From positions 1,426,001 through 1,490,000 of the forward strand of contig NZ_SOAP01000002.1 in NCBI RefSeq assembly GCF_004364805.1: 64,000 bases of DNA, written 5' to 3'. Source of the DNA: Pelagimonas phthalicica. GTDB taxonomy: Bacteria; Pseudomonadota; Alphaproteobacteria; Rhodobacterales; Rhodobacteraceae. The stretch's first letter is position 1. Each line of letters opens with the position of its first letter. The position numbers and the translations under genes were made by a program. Below, piece after piece: positions 1 through 8,428 of the stretch. A model generated the notes under the pieces. The model was not told where the DNA came from. It saw only the letters and a program-made list of their open reading frames with translations, and ran no database searches.

Positions 1-1125
1 TTGCCGGGTCAGGGCGGCATTCATCTGGGTGCGGATGCGGGCCTGTCCGCGCGGCACAACCGGGAAAAAGAATCCCGAGACATAGACGCCTTCGTCAAAC
101 AGCTTGTTGGCCATGGCCTGGGCCAGTTTGGCCTCGCCCAGCATCACCGGGATGATCGGGTGTTCGCCGGGCAAAAGGTCAAAGCCCAGCTTTTCCAATC
201 CGGCCCGCCAATAGGCTGCATTTTCAAACAGTTGCGCGCGCAGATCGGCCCCGTTTTCGACCAGGCGGATCGCCTCCAGCCCTGCGGCCACGATGGCGGG
301 TGGCAGGGAATTGGAGAACAGATAGGGGCGCGCGCGCTGGCGCAGCAGGTCAATCACCGGCTGCGGCCCGGCAATATAGCCGCCAATCCCGCCCCCCAAC
401 GCCTTGCCCAAGGTCCCGGTTAGGATATCCACCTCAACGCCAAAATGGTCAGGCGTTCCCGCCCCGCGCGGCCCCATAAAGCCGGTGGAGTGGCAATCAT
501 CCACCATGACAACCGCCTCATATTCCTTGGCCAGACGCGTAATCTCGGGCAGGTTTGCCAGATAGCCATCCATGGAAAACACGCCATCCGTGGCGACCAT
601 GATGTGGCGCGCGCCATCCTTGCGGGCCTGTTGCAATGCCTCTTCAAGGTCCGCCATGTCATTATTGGCATAGCGATAGCGTTTGGCCTTGCACAGCCGC
701 ACCCCGTCAATGATCGAGGCATGGTTGAGACTGTCCGACACGATGGCATCCTCGGGGCCAAGCAGGGGCTCGAACAGGCCGCCATTGGCATCAAAACAGG
801 CCGCAAACAGGATCGCATCATCCTTGTTCAAAAAGGCCGCCAGCTTTTGTTCCAAGTCGCGGTGGATGTCCTGCGTACCGCAGATAAAGCGCACCGAAGC
901 CATGCCAAACCCTTTGGGCTCCATCGCCGCTTTGGCCGCCTCAATCAGCGCGGGGTGATCCGCCAGACCAAGATAGTTATTCGCACATAGATTGATCACC
1001 TGTTGATCGCCCACTGTGATCTCACCGCCCTGAGGCGAGGTGATCATGCGCTCGCGCTTATACAGGCCTTCTGCGTCGATCTGAGTGAGGGTGTTCGAGA
1101 TATGGGACAAGAATGCATCTGACAT
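1..1125 (-). CDS. kbl: 2-amino-3-ketobutyrate CoA ligase (glycine C-acetyltransferase), 3' end outside window
   Basis: PLP-dependent enzyme of threonine catabolism that cleaves 2-amino-3-ketobutyrate with CoA to glycine and acetyl-CoA, in the cytoplasm. I translated the minus strand from the ATG at 1125: 375 codons stay open to the window edge, so about 20 C-terminal residues of the usual ~396 are missing. Visible marks are the N-terminal segment [11 protein letters not shown], the substrate-loop region [18 protein letters not shown], and the PLP lysine in TLGKALGGG at residue 241. The XRE-cupin gene lies 118 bp upstream on the same strand. In many bacteria tdh follows kbl; here that position is outside the window. 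The alpha-oxoamine synthase family also contains BioF and HemA, but the sequence reads as Kbl. Confidence 0.93.
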   Translation of the reverse strand, partial: MSDAFLSHISNTLTQIDAEGLYKRERMITSPQGGEITVGDQQVINLCANNYLGLADHPALIEAAKAAMEPKGFGMASVRFICGTQDIHRDLEQKLAAFLNKDDAILFAACFDANGGLFEPLLGPEDAIVSDSLNHASIIDGVRLCKAKRYRYANNDMADLEEALQQARKDGARHIMVATDGVFSMDGYLANLPEITRLAKEYEAVVMVDDCHSTGFMGPRGAGTPDHFGVEVDILTGTLGKALGGGIGGYIAGPQPVIDLLRQRARPYLFSNSLPPAIVAAGLEAIRLVENGADLRAQLFENAAYWRAGLEKLGFDLLPGEHPIIPVMLGEAKLAQAMANKLFDEGVYVSGFFFPVVPRGQARIRTQMNAALTRQ

Positions 1126-1193
1126 GTGCGACCTCCGTTGCTGAGTCGCACATCTACCATAACGGATTCAAATCCCAAATACAGGAATTCAAT

Positions 1194-1215
1194 ATTGCGG
1201 AAAAAAATCCGCCAC
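1194..1215. promoter_or_regulatory. Candidate operator upstream of kbl
   Basis: ATTGCGGA and TCCGCC face each other across an A-rich spacer, giving inverted arms GCGGA/TCCGC. The same half-site recurs upstream of the XRE-cupin gene at 1878-1893. I infer that this regulator binds both sites. Confidence 0.45.
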
Positions 1216-1243
1216 ACAGGATGTTCTTGGATTTTCCCGTCGC

Positions 1244-1828
1244 TCAGGCGCTTTTGACAATCAAAAACACCCGCGCAGGCCCGTCGATTGACGCAATAGA
1301 ATGGGGAATGTCGGCGGCGTAGCGCGCGGTATCGCCCTGGCCCAGCCGCTCATCGGCACCCCCGGACACCACCTGAACCGCGCCCGCCAGAACGGTCAGT
1401 TGCTCAACCGCGCCCCTGGTATGTGGGGCACTATTCAGGCTGCCGCCTTCCTCAAACCGGATGTCATAGACTTCGTGACCGCCGGCTTCTTCGGGCGGGG
1501 ACAGGATTTTGATCTGACAGCCCTGTCCCATATTGTCGATCGACGGCACATCCGTGGTTCTGAGAACCTCGATCTGGTCCTTGTTGTCGCCTTCCTCTAA
1601 CAGGCCTGCAAAATCCACCTGCAGCGCACGAGTCAGGTTCCACAAGGTCGAAATGGTCGGGCTGCTTTCGCCGCGTTCGATCTGGCTGACCATCGAGCGC
1701 GACACCCCGCTAAGATTGGCGACAGCTTCCAGTGACAACCCTCGTTCCTTGCGCGCCTGTTTTAACCGCGCGGGCAAGCGTGTCAGGATTTCATCAGGAT
1801 TTTCCGCCATATTGGTCACCTTTGGCAA
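1244..1828 (-). CDS. XRE-family regulator with C-terminal cupin domain
   Basis: DNA-binding regulator of 194 residues. A helix-turn-helix occupies about residues 20-75 (RLKQARKERGLSLEAVANL, then SRSMVSQIERGESSPTISTL), followed by a small cupin barrel at about 115-190 that usually binds an effector. It lies directly upstream of kbl on the same strand, so it probably controls glycine/threonine catabolism and itself. The annotated start gives MPKVTNMAEN; the internal Met7 is an equally good start. XRE-cupin proteins in this position act as amino-acid or polyamine catabolism regulators in other proteobacteria; the actual ligand cannot be read from the sequence. Confidence 0.85.
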   Translation of the reverse strand: MPKVTNMAENPDEILTRLPARLKQARKERGLSLEAVANLSGVSRSMVSQIERGESSPTISTLWNLTRALQVDFAGLLEEGDNKDQIEVLRTTDVPSIDNMGQGCQIKILSPPEEAGGHEVYDIRFEEGGSLNSAPHTRGAVEQLTVLAGAVQVVSGGADERLGQGDTARYAADIPHSIASIDGPARVFLIVKSA

Positions 1829-1877
1829 TGTTCTGCTGCTTTTCCTACACCTATCCCGTCAAACCAGCCACAGAAAC

Positions 1878-1893
1878 ATCCGCCATTGCGGAT
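1878..1893. promoter_or_regulatory. Candidate operator upstream of the XRE-cupin gene
   Basis: Perfect inverted repeat ATCCGC-CATT-GCGGAT, 50 bp upstream of the regulator start. It shares the ATTGCGGA half-site with the sequence upstream of kbl, which suggests autoregulation plus control of kbl. Confidence 0.5.
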
Positions 1894-2059
1894 TTGATTG
1901 TCACGTATGCGAAGGTTCAGCATCAACTCAGCCGCGCCTCCATCTACCGGTTAAAAAACGCCTCTTAAAATTGGGCTACGTTTTACAAAGACCCTCGAAA
2001 CGGGCGTGACTTAGGGGCAGTTGCTGAGCCCACTTACCTACGCCAAGCAACAGTGCCCA

Positions 2060-2959
2060 CTAATTCGCAAAACGACTGGACGCTTCGGCGATCTTGCTGC
2101 GCAGCCACACATGCGCGACCGAAACATGGGTGCGCGGCGTCCACTGTAGGTCAATCGAGATTTCGGCCTGAACCGGGCATTCCACCACGGTTACTGCTTG
2201 GCCAAAGACAGCTGCTGTACGCCGGGGAACTGTCGCGATCATATCGGTGCTAGCCAATAGATCTGGCAAGTTGGCCGGGCTCGGAACCTGCATGACGGTA
2301 TTGGGCACCTGGCCCAACCGCTCCAATTCCACCAGAAACTGCGAACGGAACGTTCCACCATAATTCACCACAACCTGCGGTGTCGCTACATAGGCCTCCA
2401 TGGTCAAACTCTGTGTCGCCAAGCTGTTTTCCGGATCCATGATGCAGACATAGTCATCCTTGAACAGAGTCCGGCGATAATACCCGGCTTCTTCAATCCG
2501 AATGGGGCCGATCAACATATCGCTTTCCCCACGCTTCAGCTGTTCACGACCTCGCACCTGGCTTGGAATGATATTCAACCTAATCCCGGGCGCGTCCCGC
2601 CGCAGCATGCGAGTCAATTGAGGAAGGATCGTTACCCTTTCATAGAAATTGCAGGAAATCCCGACCACCAGGTCTGCTGTCCCCGGATCAAAAACCCGCG
2701 GCGACGCCAAGGCTTCGAACTCGTCCAGCATCTGGCTGACCTGCTCAACAATGTCGATGCAGCGCTGCGTTGCGAGGATGCCGCCCCCCTGCCGCACAAA
2801 CAGGGGATCGCCAAAGACTTCTCGCAACCGCGCAATCGTATAACTCACACTGGATTGGCCGAGGCCAAGGCTTTCAGCTGCGCGCGAAAACGACCTCAGA
2901 TCATGCACCATTCGCAAACACCGAAGCGCCGCGAAATCCAATGTGAAAGGATCAACCAT
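2060..2959 (-). CDS. LysR-family transcriptional regulator
   Basis: A 299-residue LysR-type regulator. The winged HTH is at residues about 8-66 (LDFAALRCLRMVHDLRSFSR, then LGQSSVSYTIARLREVFGDP) and a periplasmic-binding-protein-like effector domain makes up the rest. It is divergent from the cytochrome P450 gene with 108 bp between them, the classic arrangement in which a LysR protein controls the adjacent catabolic unit. The HTH layout and the VDPFTLDFAALRCL N-terminus resemble the NodD/NahR-like branch, which mostly responds to aromatic or small hydrophobic inducers. That is an inference; the inducer is unknown. Confidence 0.85.
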   Translation of the reverse strand: MVDPFTLDFAALRCLRMVHDLRSFSRAAESLGLGQSSVSYTIARLREVFGDPLFVRQGGGILATQRCIDIVEQVSQMLDEFEALASPRVFDPGTADLVVGISCNFYERVTILPQLTRMLRRDAPGIRLNIIPSQVRGREQLKRGESDMLIGPIRIEEAGYYRRTLFKDDYVCIMDPENSLATQSLTMEAYVATPQVVVNYGGTFRSQFLVELERLGQVPNTVMQVPSPANLPDLLASTDMIATVPRRTAAVFGQAVTVVECPVQAEISIDLQWTPRTHVSVAHVWLRSKIAEASSRFAN

Positions 2960-2969
2960 AGCATCAGTG

Positions 2970-2986
2970 TATCAGTTTTTTCGATA
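2970..2986. promoter_or_regulatory. Candidate LysR box between lysR and the P450 gene
   Basis: TATC-N9-GATA inverted repeat containing a T-N11-A core, in the divergent promoter region. It fits the general LysR-type binding pattern and its position, but there is no further support. Confidence 0.4.
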
Positions 2987-3067
2987 ATGTGGATCAGTTT
3001 CATCAAATGGACCAATGCAAATCCTGTGACTAACCTTGTCAAACTGTCCGGTGTTGGAGGAGACCGC

Positions 3068-4258
3068 ATGACAACCGCAACCTTGGCCGACGTGCCTGTC
3101 GACGAATCCATCCAGATTCCAGAGCTGCAATCCGATCCCTATAGGATCTATCGCCGACTTCGCGCCGAAGCTCCGGTCGTGCGTATCCCATCGATCAAAC
3201 GAATAATGCTGACCAAGGCGGCCGATACCAAGCATGTCAAAGACAATTGGGAACTGTTTTCGTCCAACGATCCACTCACCCCAATGAAACGAGCGTTCCA
3301 GGCCCATACGCTGATGCGCAAAGATGGGGCCGCCCATATGCGAGAGCGCAACGCCATGGCGCCGGCATTCAATCCCAAGGTCATCATGGGCTGCTGGCAA
3401 CCGATCTACACCAAAGTGGCCGAAGACTATATTGGCCGCTTGCCGCGCGGAGAGACCATAGACCTGTTCCGCGACCTTGCCGCCCCTTATGCGGCGCGTT
3501 GTCTGACGCATCTTTTGGGCATCCCCGAAGCCAGCGACCAAGACATGATCCGCTGGTCGCAGGCTTTGATCGATGGGGCGGGAAATTTTGGCAATGATCC
3601 AGCGCTATTTGAGCACTCAGACGCGCAGAACGCTGAGATGAACGCCCTGTTTGACACCTGTGTTGATCGGGTTCGCGCGGTGCCAGATCAAAGTGCACTG
3701 TCCGCCATGGTCAATGCCGAGTCCCCAATCGAAACCAGTCAAATCTATGCCAATATCAAAATCGCCATCGGAGGCGGGATCAACGAACCGCGCGATGCGC
3801 TTTTGACCATCCTTTATGGTCTGCTCACCAATCCCGATCAACGCGAAGCCTGCGTCAAGGATGGCCTGTGGTTGGCCGCGTTCGAAGAAGGCGTCCGTTG
3901 GGTGGCTCCGATCCAGGCCAGTTCACGATTGGTTATGCAAGACACCGAAATTCGCGGGCACGCGATCCATAAAGGTGAGGTTGTGATGACCGTCCAGGCG
4001 TCTGCCTGCCATGATGAAGAGCTGTATACAGCCCCCGAACGTTTCGACATTTTTCGGCCCAAGACACCGCATCAGGCCTTTGGCAACGGACCACATTTTT
4101 GTCAGGGCACCCATATCGCCCGCCGTATGCTGGGCCAGATCGTGCTGCCCATGTTGTTCGACCGTTTTCCCAACATGACCTTGCCGGATCCGGACGCCGT
4201 CAAGTTCTGGGGATTTGGTTTTCGTGGCCCGCTTAGCCTGCCGGTCACTCTGAACTAA
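3068..4258 (+). CDS. Cytochrome P450
   Basis: Soluble bacterial P450 of 396 residues that should hydroxylate a small organic substrate with electrons from ferredoxin. The haem loop FGNGPHFCQG places the thiolate at Cys345, and the ExxR pair is Glu274/Arg277. The I helix reads GGGINEPRD at 235-243, so the usual AGxxT threonine is absent. The open frame extends upstream, but ATG 3068 follows a GGAGGA ribosome site and marks the family N-terminus. The TRAP binding-protein gene follows after 38 bp. No ferredoxin or ferredoxin reductase gene is next to it, so redox partners must come from elsewhere. The substrate cannot be assigned. Confidence 0.9.
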   Translation: MTTATLADVPVDESIQIPELQSDPYRIYRRLRAEAPVVRIPSIKRIMLTKAADTKHVKDNWELFSSNDPLTPMKRAFQAHTLMRKDGAAHMRERNAMAPAFNPKVIMGCWQPIYTKVAEDYIGRLPRGETIDLFRDLAAPYAARCLTHLLGIPEASDQDMIRWSQALIDGAGNFGNDPALFEHSDAQNAEMNALFDTCVDRVRAVPDQSALSAMVNAESPIETSQIYANIKIAIGGGINEPRDALLTILYGLLTNPDQREACVKDGLWLAAFEEGVRWVAPIQASSRLVMQDTEIRGHAIHKGEVVMTVQASACHDEELYTAPERFDIFRPKTPHQAFGNGPHFCQGTHIARRMLGQIVLPMLFDRFPNMTLPDPDAVKFWGFGFRGPLSLPVTLN

Positions 4259-4296
4259 AAAAACACGGATGAAACTGCGATCAGGGAGGAAACCAT

Positions 4297-5334
4297 ATGA
4301 AACGCCGCAGTCTACTCAAAACCGCCGCAGCCGCAGCCATTGCGCTTGGCTGCAGCACACCCATGGTGGCCGCGCAGGAGGTCACGCTTCGATTGCACCA
4401 ATTTCTGCCACCACCAGCCACCGTGCCCAAGCATATCCTGAAACCTTGGGCGGCGCAGGTGGAGGAGGCCGCTGGTGGCAAGCTCAAGATCGAGCATTAC
4501 GATGCTATGTCCCTGGGCGGCAAACCCCCTGAATTGATGGACCAGGCAATTGATGGTGTCGCAGACATCACCATGACCGTGGTCGGCTATACACCCGGAC
4601 GTTTCCCCAAAACCGAAGTGTTCGAACTGCCCTTTATGATGACCAACCCTGTTGCGACATCCAAAGCGTTTCAGGAGCTTGTGGAAACCGATCTTCAGGA
4701 TGGTGAGTATAAAGACGTCAAGGTGCTTGGTGCCTGGGTTCATGGCCCGGGAGTTATTCATACAGACAGGGGTGTTAACAAACTCGAGGACATGTCGGGC
4801 CTGAAACTTCGCGGCCCGACCCGGGTGATCAACGACATGCTCAGCGAGCTGGGTGCGACCCCGGTGGGCATGCCTTTGCCCGCAATTCCCGAGGCGCTCT
4901 CAAAGGGGGTCGTTTCTGGCACCGTGATCCCGTGGGAGGTCACCCCTGCGGTCAAACTCTCGCAACTGGTGACCTACCATACCGAGTTTACCGGCGACGA
5001 GGCGCTTTATACCGCCACAATCATCCTCGTGATGAACAAGGCAAAGTATGAAAGCCTGCCTGATGACATCCGCGCAGCGATCGACGCTGAATCCGGTCAA
5101 AAACTGTCTGAGATGGCCGCGCAAGTCATGTGGGACAACGACGCCCCGGGCCGCGCCATCGCTGAGAAAGCCGGAAACACCATCGTCCAGTTGTCAGCCG
5201 AGGAAGTCGCCCGTTTCAAAGAAGCGTCCAAGCCCGTCATTGAACGTTGGGTGAGCGAAATGGGCAGCAAGGACATTGACGGCAATGCCCTGATCGAACA
5301 GGCCAAAGCGTTGATCAAAAAACATGGCGGCTAA
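4297..5334 (+). CDS. TRAP transporter substrate-binding protein (DctP family), orphan
   Basis: Periplasmic solute-binding protein of 345 residues. A signal peptide starts MKRRSLLKTAAAAAIALG and ends near AAQEV. The body has the DctP pattern, including GVADITMTVVGYTPGRFP, the KLEDMSGLKLRGPTR segment that carries the carboxylate-binding arginine, and NKAKYESLPDDIRAAID. A GGGAGGAAACC ribosome site precedes the ATG. It sits 38 bp behind the P450 gene and probably shares its transcript. DctQ and DctM membrane subunits are not in the window, so it must use another permease or serve as a sensor. Ligands of this family are usually organic acids. Confidence 0.88.
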   Translation: MKRRSLLKTAAAAAIALGCSTPMVAAQEVTLRLHQFLPPPATVPKHILKPWAAQVEEAAGGKLKIEHYDAMSLGGKPPELMDQAIDGVADITMTVVGYTPGRFPKTEVFELPFMMTNPVATSKAFQELVETDLQDGEYKDVKVLGAWVHGPGVIHTDRGVNKLEDMSGLKLRGPTRVINDMLSELGATPVGMPLPAIPEALSKGVVSGTVIPWEVTPAVKLSQLVTYHTEFTGDEALYTATIILVMNKAKYESLPDDIRAAIDAESGQKLSEMAAQVMWDNDAPGRAIAEKAGNTIVQLSAEEVARFKEASKPVIERWVSEMGSKDIDGNALIEQAKALIKKHGG

Positions 5335-5354
5335 GGTAGCCAGCTAATCGTCAG

Positions 5355-5390
5355 GATGCACACCCGCCTTCACTCCGGCTGGTGTGCATC
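5355..5390 (+). terminator. Hairpin downstream of the TRAP binding-protein gene
   Basis: Perfect 10-bp arms GATGCACACC/GGTGTGCATC, 20 bp after the stop codon. No T-run follows, so it may be an mRNA-stabilising or attenuating hairpin rather than a full terminator. Confidence 0.45.
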
Positions 5391-5783
5391 ACTCACTCTC
5401 TCGGTGGTCGTCAACGAATTTACTCGTTGCTTCAGGCGCTGCCAAAACAAGTTACACAGATCATTCCGCCAGAGCGGCTTCGTTTGATCGAAAACGCATG
5501 ACTGCCCCGCGTTCCATCTGGATGACGACGTCCGCTTCTTTGGCGGGTAACCAACTGGATGGCAAAGGCCCTTCGGATTGTTCCGCAACCTTGACCACTC
5601 AATCAGGGTTTGGGAACGTCCGCGAAGGTTGGTTGACCAAAGCTCAACCATAAAGCTCTGCAACCAAACATACTTCCAAAATTCACCAACAAAATTTCCC
5701 TGTATTATGCCAGTAATACCCGCTCCAGCCCGTGCTGCCCTATGGTCGTTGAACCCATACTTGATACGGAAGGAAGAGGTTTC
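5391..5783. other. Gene-poor stretch between the TRAP gene and the VOC gene
   Basis: About 390 bp with no convincing gene. Stop-free frames of 89 codons (plus) and 143 codons (minus) cross it, but neither has a ribosome site or a recognisable protein pattern. It could be a decayed insertion or a regulatory leader. I could not identify it. Confidence 0.4.
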
Positions 5784-6179
5784 TTGGCCAAGCTGGTACA
5801 TTCCATGGTGCGCGTTCTGGAGGAAGAGCGCTCCATCAATTTCTATGACTATGCCTTCGGTTTGACCGTCGCGGATCGTTTGGAGTTTGACGACTTCACC
5901 CTGATTTATCTCGCGAATTCAGAGAACAGCATCGAACTGGAACTGACTGTCAACAAATCCCGCCAAGAGCCCTACGACCTTGGAGATGGATACGGGCATA
6001 TTGCCTTTGTTGTCGATGATCTCGACGCCGAACACGCGCGTTTTGAGGCCGTCGGTTACCAGCCAAGAAAGATCGTGGATTTTGAGCATGAGGGCGCGCT
6101 GCTTGCGCGGTTCTTCTTTGTTCAGGACCCGGATGGGTACCAAATCGAGGTGATGCAAAAATACGGAAGGTATCAATAA
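5784..6179 (+). CDS. VOC-superfamily (glyoxalase I-like) protein
   Basis: A 131-residue vicinal-oxygen-chelate protein resembling lactoylglutathione lyase, with paired beta-alpha-beta modules: AKLVHSMVRVLEEERSINFY at the N-terminus, then GDGYGHIAFVVDDLDAEHAR and FFFVQDPDGYQIEVMQ. The open frame starts earlier, but family members begin with MAKLVH. TTG at 5784 sits behind GGAAGAGG and gives exactly that start, so I chose it. His5, the glutamate in IELEL, the His in GYGHIA and the Glu in YQIEVM are candidate metal ligands. Next to a GMC dehydrogenase it may detoxify or isomerise an aldehyde product; that role is inferred. Confidence 0.82.
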   Translation: MAKLVHSMVRVLEEERSINFYDYAFGLTVADRLEFDDFTLIYLANSENSIELELTVNKSRQEPYDLGDGYGHIAFVVDDLDAEHARFEAVGYQPRKIVDFEHEGALLARFFFVQDPDGYQIEVMQKYGRYQ

Positions 6180-6217
6180 GGCGTCACCAACGCAGCGGTG
6201 AAATAGGGAGGATCACT

Positions 6218-6742
6218 ATGACCAACACACCGGAAAAGCGGACGCTCACGCGGCGTGCGCTTCTACAGCAATCGGCGGCTCTGGGAGCCATAGCCGTCAC
6301 GGGCGCGGGCTTTATCGCCGCCCCCAATGCGGCTTGGGCGCTCGAAGTTACGGCCATTTCGGAACATCAAATGGTCACGCTTTTGCAGATGGCGCGGGAC
6401 ATCTATCCGCACGACCAGGTTGCAGATGAATATTATGTGGTTGCCGTCAAAGGATATGACAGCACCGAAAACAAAGCCTTTGTTGCCGAAGGCGTGGCAA
6501 AGCTTGATGCGCTGGCCCAACAAACCGGGGCGGCCAGTTATGTGGACACGAAATGGGAGGACAATCGCGTCGCGTTGCTCAAGCAGATTGAGGATGATGC
6601 CTTTTTCCAAACCATTCGCGGCGGGCTGGTAACCGGCCTTTACAACCAAAAAGCCGTCTGGCCGATCTTTGGCTACGAAGGCGAGAGCTTTTCGATGGGT
6701 GGCTATATCCACCGTGGCTTTGACGACATCAACTGGCTGTAA
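6218..6742 (+). CDS. Gluconate 2-dehydrogenase subunit 3-like small subunit (Tat substrate)
   Basis: A 174-residue exported protein. The N-terminus has a twin-arginine-type signal (LTRRALLQQSAALGAIAV, cleavage after AAWA) that would carry the folded complex to the periplasm. The mature part matches the small subunit that accompanies membrane-associated GMC dehydrogenases such as gluconate 2-dehydrogenase. It lies 11 bp before the GMC flavoprotein, consistent with a heterodimer in which only this subunit carries the export signal. No cytochrome c subunit follows, unlike three-subunit gluconate or fructose dehydrogenases. Confidence 0.82.
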   Translation: MTNTPEKRTLTRRALLQQSAALGAIAVTGAGFIAAPNAAWALEVTAISEHQMVTLLQMARDIYPHDQVADEYYVVAVKGYDSTENKAFVAEGVAKLDALAQQTGAASYVDTKWEDNRVALLKQIEDDAFFQTIRGGLVTGLYNQKAVWPIFGYEGESFSMGGYIHRGFDDINWL

Positions 6743-6753
6743 GGAGACCGATC

Positions 6754-8325
6754 ATGGCTGCGAAATTTGACATGAACGATGACAGCGTTGTTGTCGTTAT
6801 CGGGACGGGTGCTGGCGGTGGTGTCTTGTCCAATGAGCTTGCCCAAAAAGGGGTAAAAGTAGTCGCCTTAGAGGCAGGCGGGCGTTATCTGCCAGAGGAT
6901 TACGTCAATGATGAATGGGAAAGCTTTGGCCAATTGGCCTGGGTCGATCCCCGCACAACGTCAGGTGACTGGCGTGTGGCCAAAGACTTTTCCGGCCTTC
7001 CAGCCTGGATCGTCAAGGCGGTTGGCGGCACAACAACCCACTGGGCCGGGGCTTCGTTGCGCTTCCAAGAGCATGAATGGAAGGCCAAGACCACCTATGG
7101 GGACGTTGCTGGCGCGAATTTGCTCGATTGGCCAATCGATGCCGCCGAAATGGACCCTTATTACACCAAGGCCGAGAACAAACTTGGCGTGACACGCACA
7201 GGTGGCCGCGCAGGCCTGCCGGGCAACAACAATTACAAGGTGTTTGAAGCCGGGGCCAAAGCCCTTGGATATGAGAATGTCCATACGGGCCGCATGGCGA
7301 TCAATAGCGACGATAATGATGATCGCATGATGTGCCAGCAAACCGGCTTTTGCTTTCAGGGCTGCAAATGGGGGGCCAAATGGTCGGCCGCCTACACGGA
7401 TATTCCTCGCGGCGAGGCAACCGGCAATCTCGAAGTGCGCGACCACGCCCATGTGGCCCGCATCGTCCATGACAAGCAAGGCAAGGTGAACGGAGTCGAG
7501 TATTTCGACAAAGACGGCAACCTGCAGCTGCAAAAAGCCCGCGTGGTCTGCGTCGCCGGGAACTCATTTGAAAGCCCCCGACTGCTTTTGAACTCGGCCT
7601 CAGCCATGTTCCCTGATGGCCTCGCCAACTCCTCTGGCATGGTGGGCAAGAACTATATGCGGCACATGACAGGTTCGGTCTACGCCGTCTTTGATAAACC
7701 GGTCAAAATGTGGCGTGGGACCACAATGGCCGGCATCATCCAGGACGAAGCCCGCCATGATCCGAGCCGAGGTTTTGTTGGTGGTTACGAAATGGAAACG
7801 CTGGCGCTTGGCCTGCCCTTCATGGCGGCCTTCTTGAATCCCGGCGCTTGGGGGCGTGGATTTACCACCGCTCTGGACCACTATGAAAACATGGCCGGTA
7901 TGTGGCTTGTCGGCGAAGACATGCCCCAGGAAACCAATCGCGTAACACTGAATACCGATGTGAAAGATCAATGGGGCCTGCCCGTGGCTAATGTTCACTT
8001 TTCAGATCACCCCAATGATATCGCCATGCGTGAACATGCGTATAAGCAAGGTCAGGCCGTTTACGAGGCCGTTGGGGCGACGCGAACCTTCCCGACCCCG
8101 CCTTACCCATCGACCCATAACCTCGGAACAAACCGCATGTCCGCCGAGGCAAAGGACGGTGTGGTGAACAAATGGGGGCGCAGCCACGATATTGAGAACC
8201 TGTACATTTCCGACGGGTCTCAATTCACCACTGGCGCGGCGGAAAACCCAACACTCACCATTGTCGCTCTGGCAATCCGTCAGGCCGATCACATTGCCGA
8301 TGAACTGGCAAAGGGAAACCTGTAG
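6754..8325 (+). CDS. GMC-family FAD oxidoreductase, large subunit
   Basis: A 523-residue flavoprotein that oxidises an alcohol or sugar-like hydroxyl. The FAD-binding motif GTGAGGG is at residues 17-23 and is followed by VKVVALEAGGR. The C-terminal GMC signature contains HNLGTNRM, the expected position of the catalytic histidine, and GAAENPTLTIVALA. It has no signal peptide, in line with piggy-back Tat export through the small subunit upstream. It belongs to the gluconate/sorbitol/fructose dehydrogenase type. The substrate is unknown; the P450 and TRAP protein in the same unit suggest a hydroxylated intermediate. A strong terminator follows 43 bp downstream. Confidence 0.9.
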   Translation: MAAKFDMNDDSVVVVIGTGAGGGVLSNELAQKGVKVVALEAGGRYLPEDYVNDEWESFGQLAWVDPRTTSGDWRVAKDFSGLPAWIVKAVGGTTTHWAGASLRFQEHEWKAKTTYGDVAGANLLDWPIDAAEMDPYYTKAENKLGVTRTGGRAGLPGNNNYKVFEAGAKALGYENVHTGRMAINSDDNDDRMMCQQTGFCFQGCKWGAKWSAAYTDIPRGEATGNLEVRDHAHVARIVHDKQGKVNGVEYFDKDGNLQLQKARVVCVAGNSFESPRLLLNSASAMFPDGLANSSGMVGKNYMRHMTGSVYAVFDKPVKMWRGTTMAGIIQDEARHDPSRGFVGGYEMETLALGLPFMAAFLNPGAWGRGFTTALDHYENMAGMWLVGEDMPQETNRVTLNTDVKDQWGLPVANVHFSDHPNDIAMREHAYKQGQAVYEAVGATRTFPTPPYPSTHNLGTNRMSAEAKDGVVNKWGRSHDIENLYISDGSQFTTGAAENPTLTIVALAIRQADHIADELAKGNL

Positions 8326-8367
8326 TGTCATCGATACTGGTCAGCCAAAGCTGGCCGCAAAAACGGA

Positions 8368-8395
8368 GGGAGACCGGTTATCCGGTCTCCCTTTT
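8368..8395 (+). terminator. Rho-independent terminator after the GMC gene
   Basis: Perfect 10-bp stem GGGAGACCGG/CCGGTCTCCC with a TTAT loop, followed by TTTT. It closes the P450-TRAP-VOC-GMC unit. Confidence 0.9.
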
Positions 8396-8428
8396 CGGAT
8401 CTATCAATTGGCCTTCTTGCGATAAGCC

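Noticed and set aside
2618-3067. N-terminal extension of the P450 frame by 150 codons
   Set aside because: It overlaps the divergent LysR gene almost completely, has no ribosome site at its start and does not match any P450 N-terminus.
4297-5334. Complete TRAP transporter operon
   Set aside because: No DctQ or DctM genes occur anywhere in the window; only the binding protein is present.
5370-5801. 143-codon minus-strand frame in the catabolic gap
   Set aside because: No ribosome site, no recognisable pattern, and it overlaps the VOC start on the other strand.
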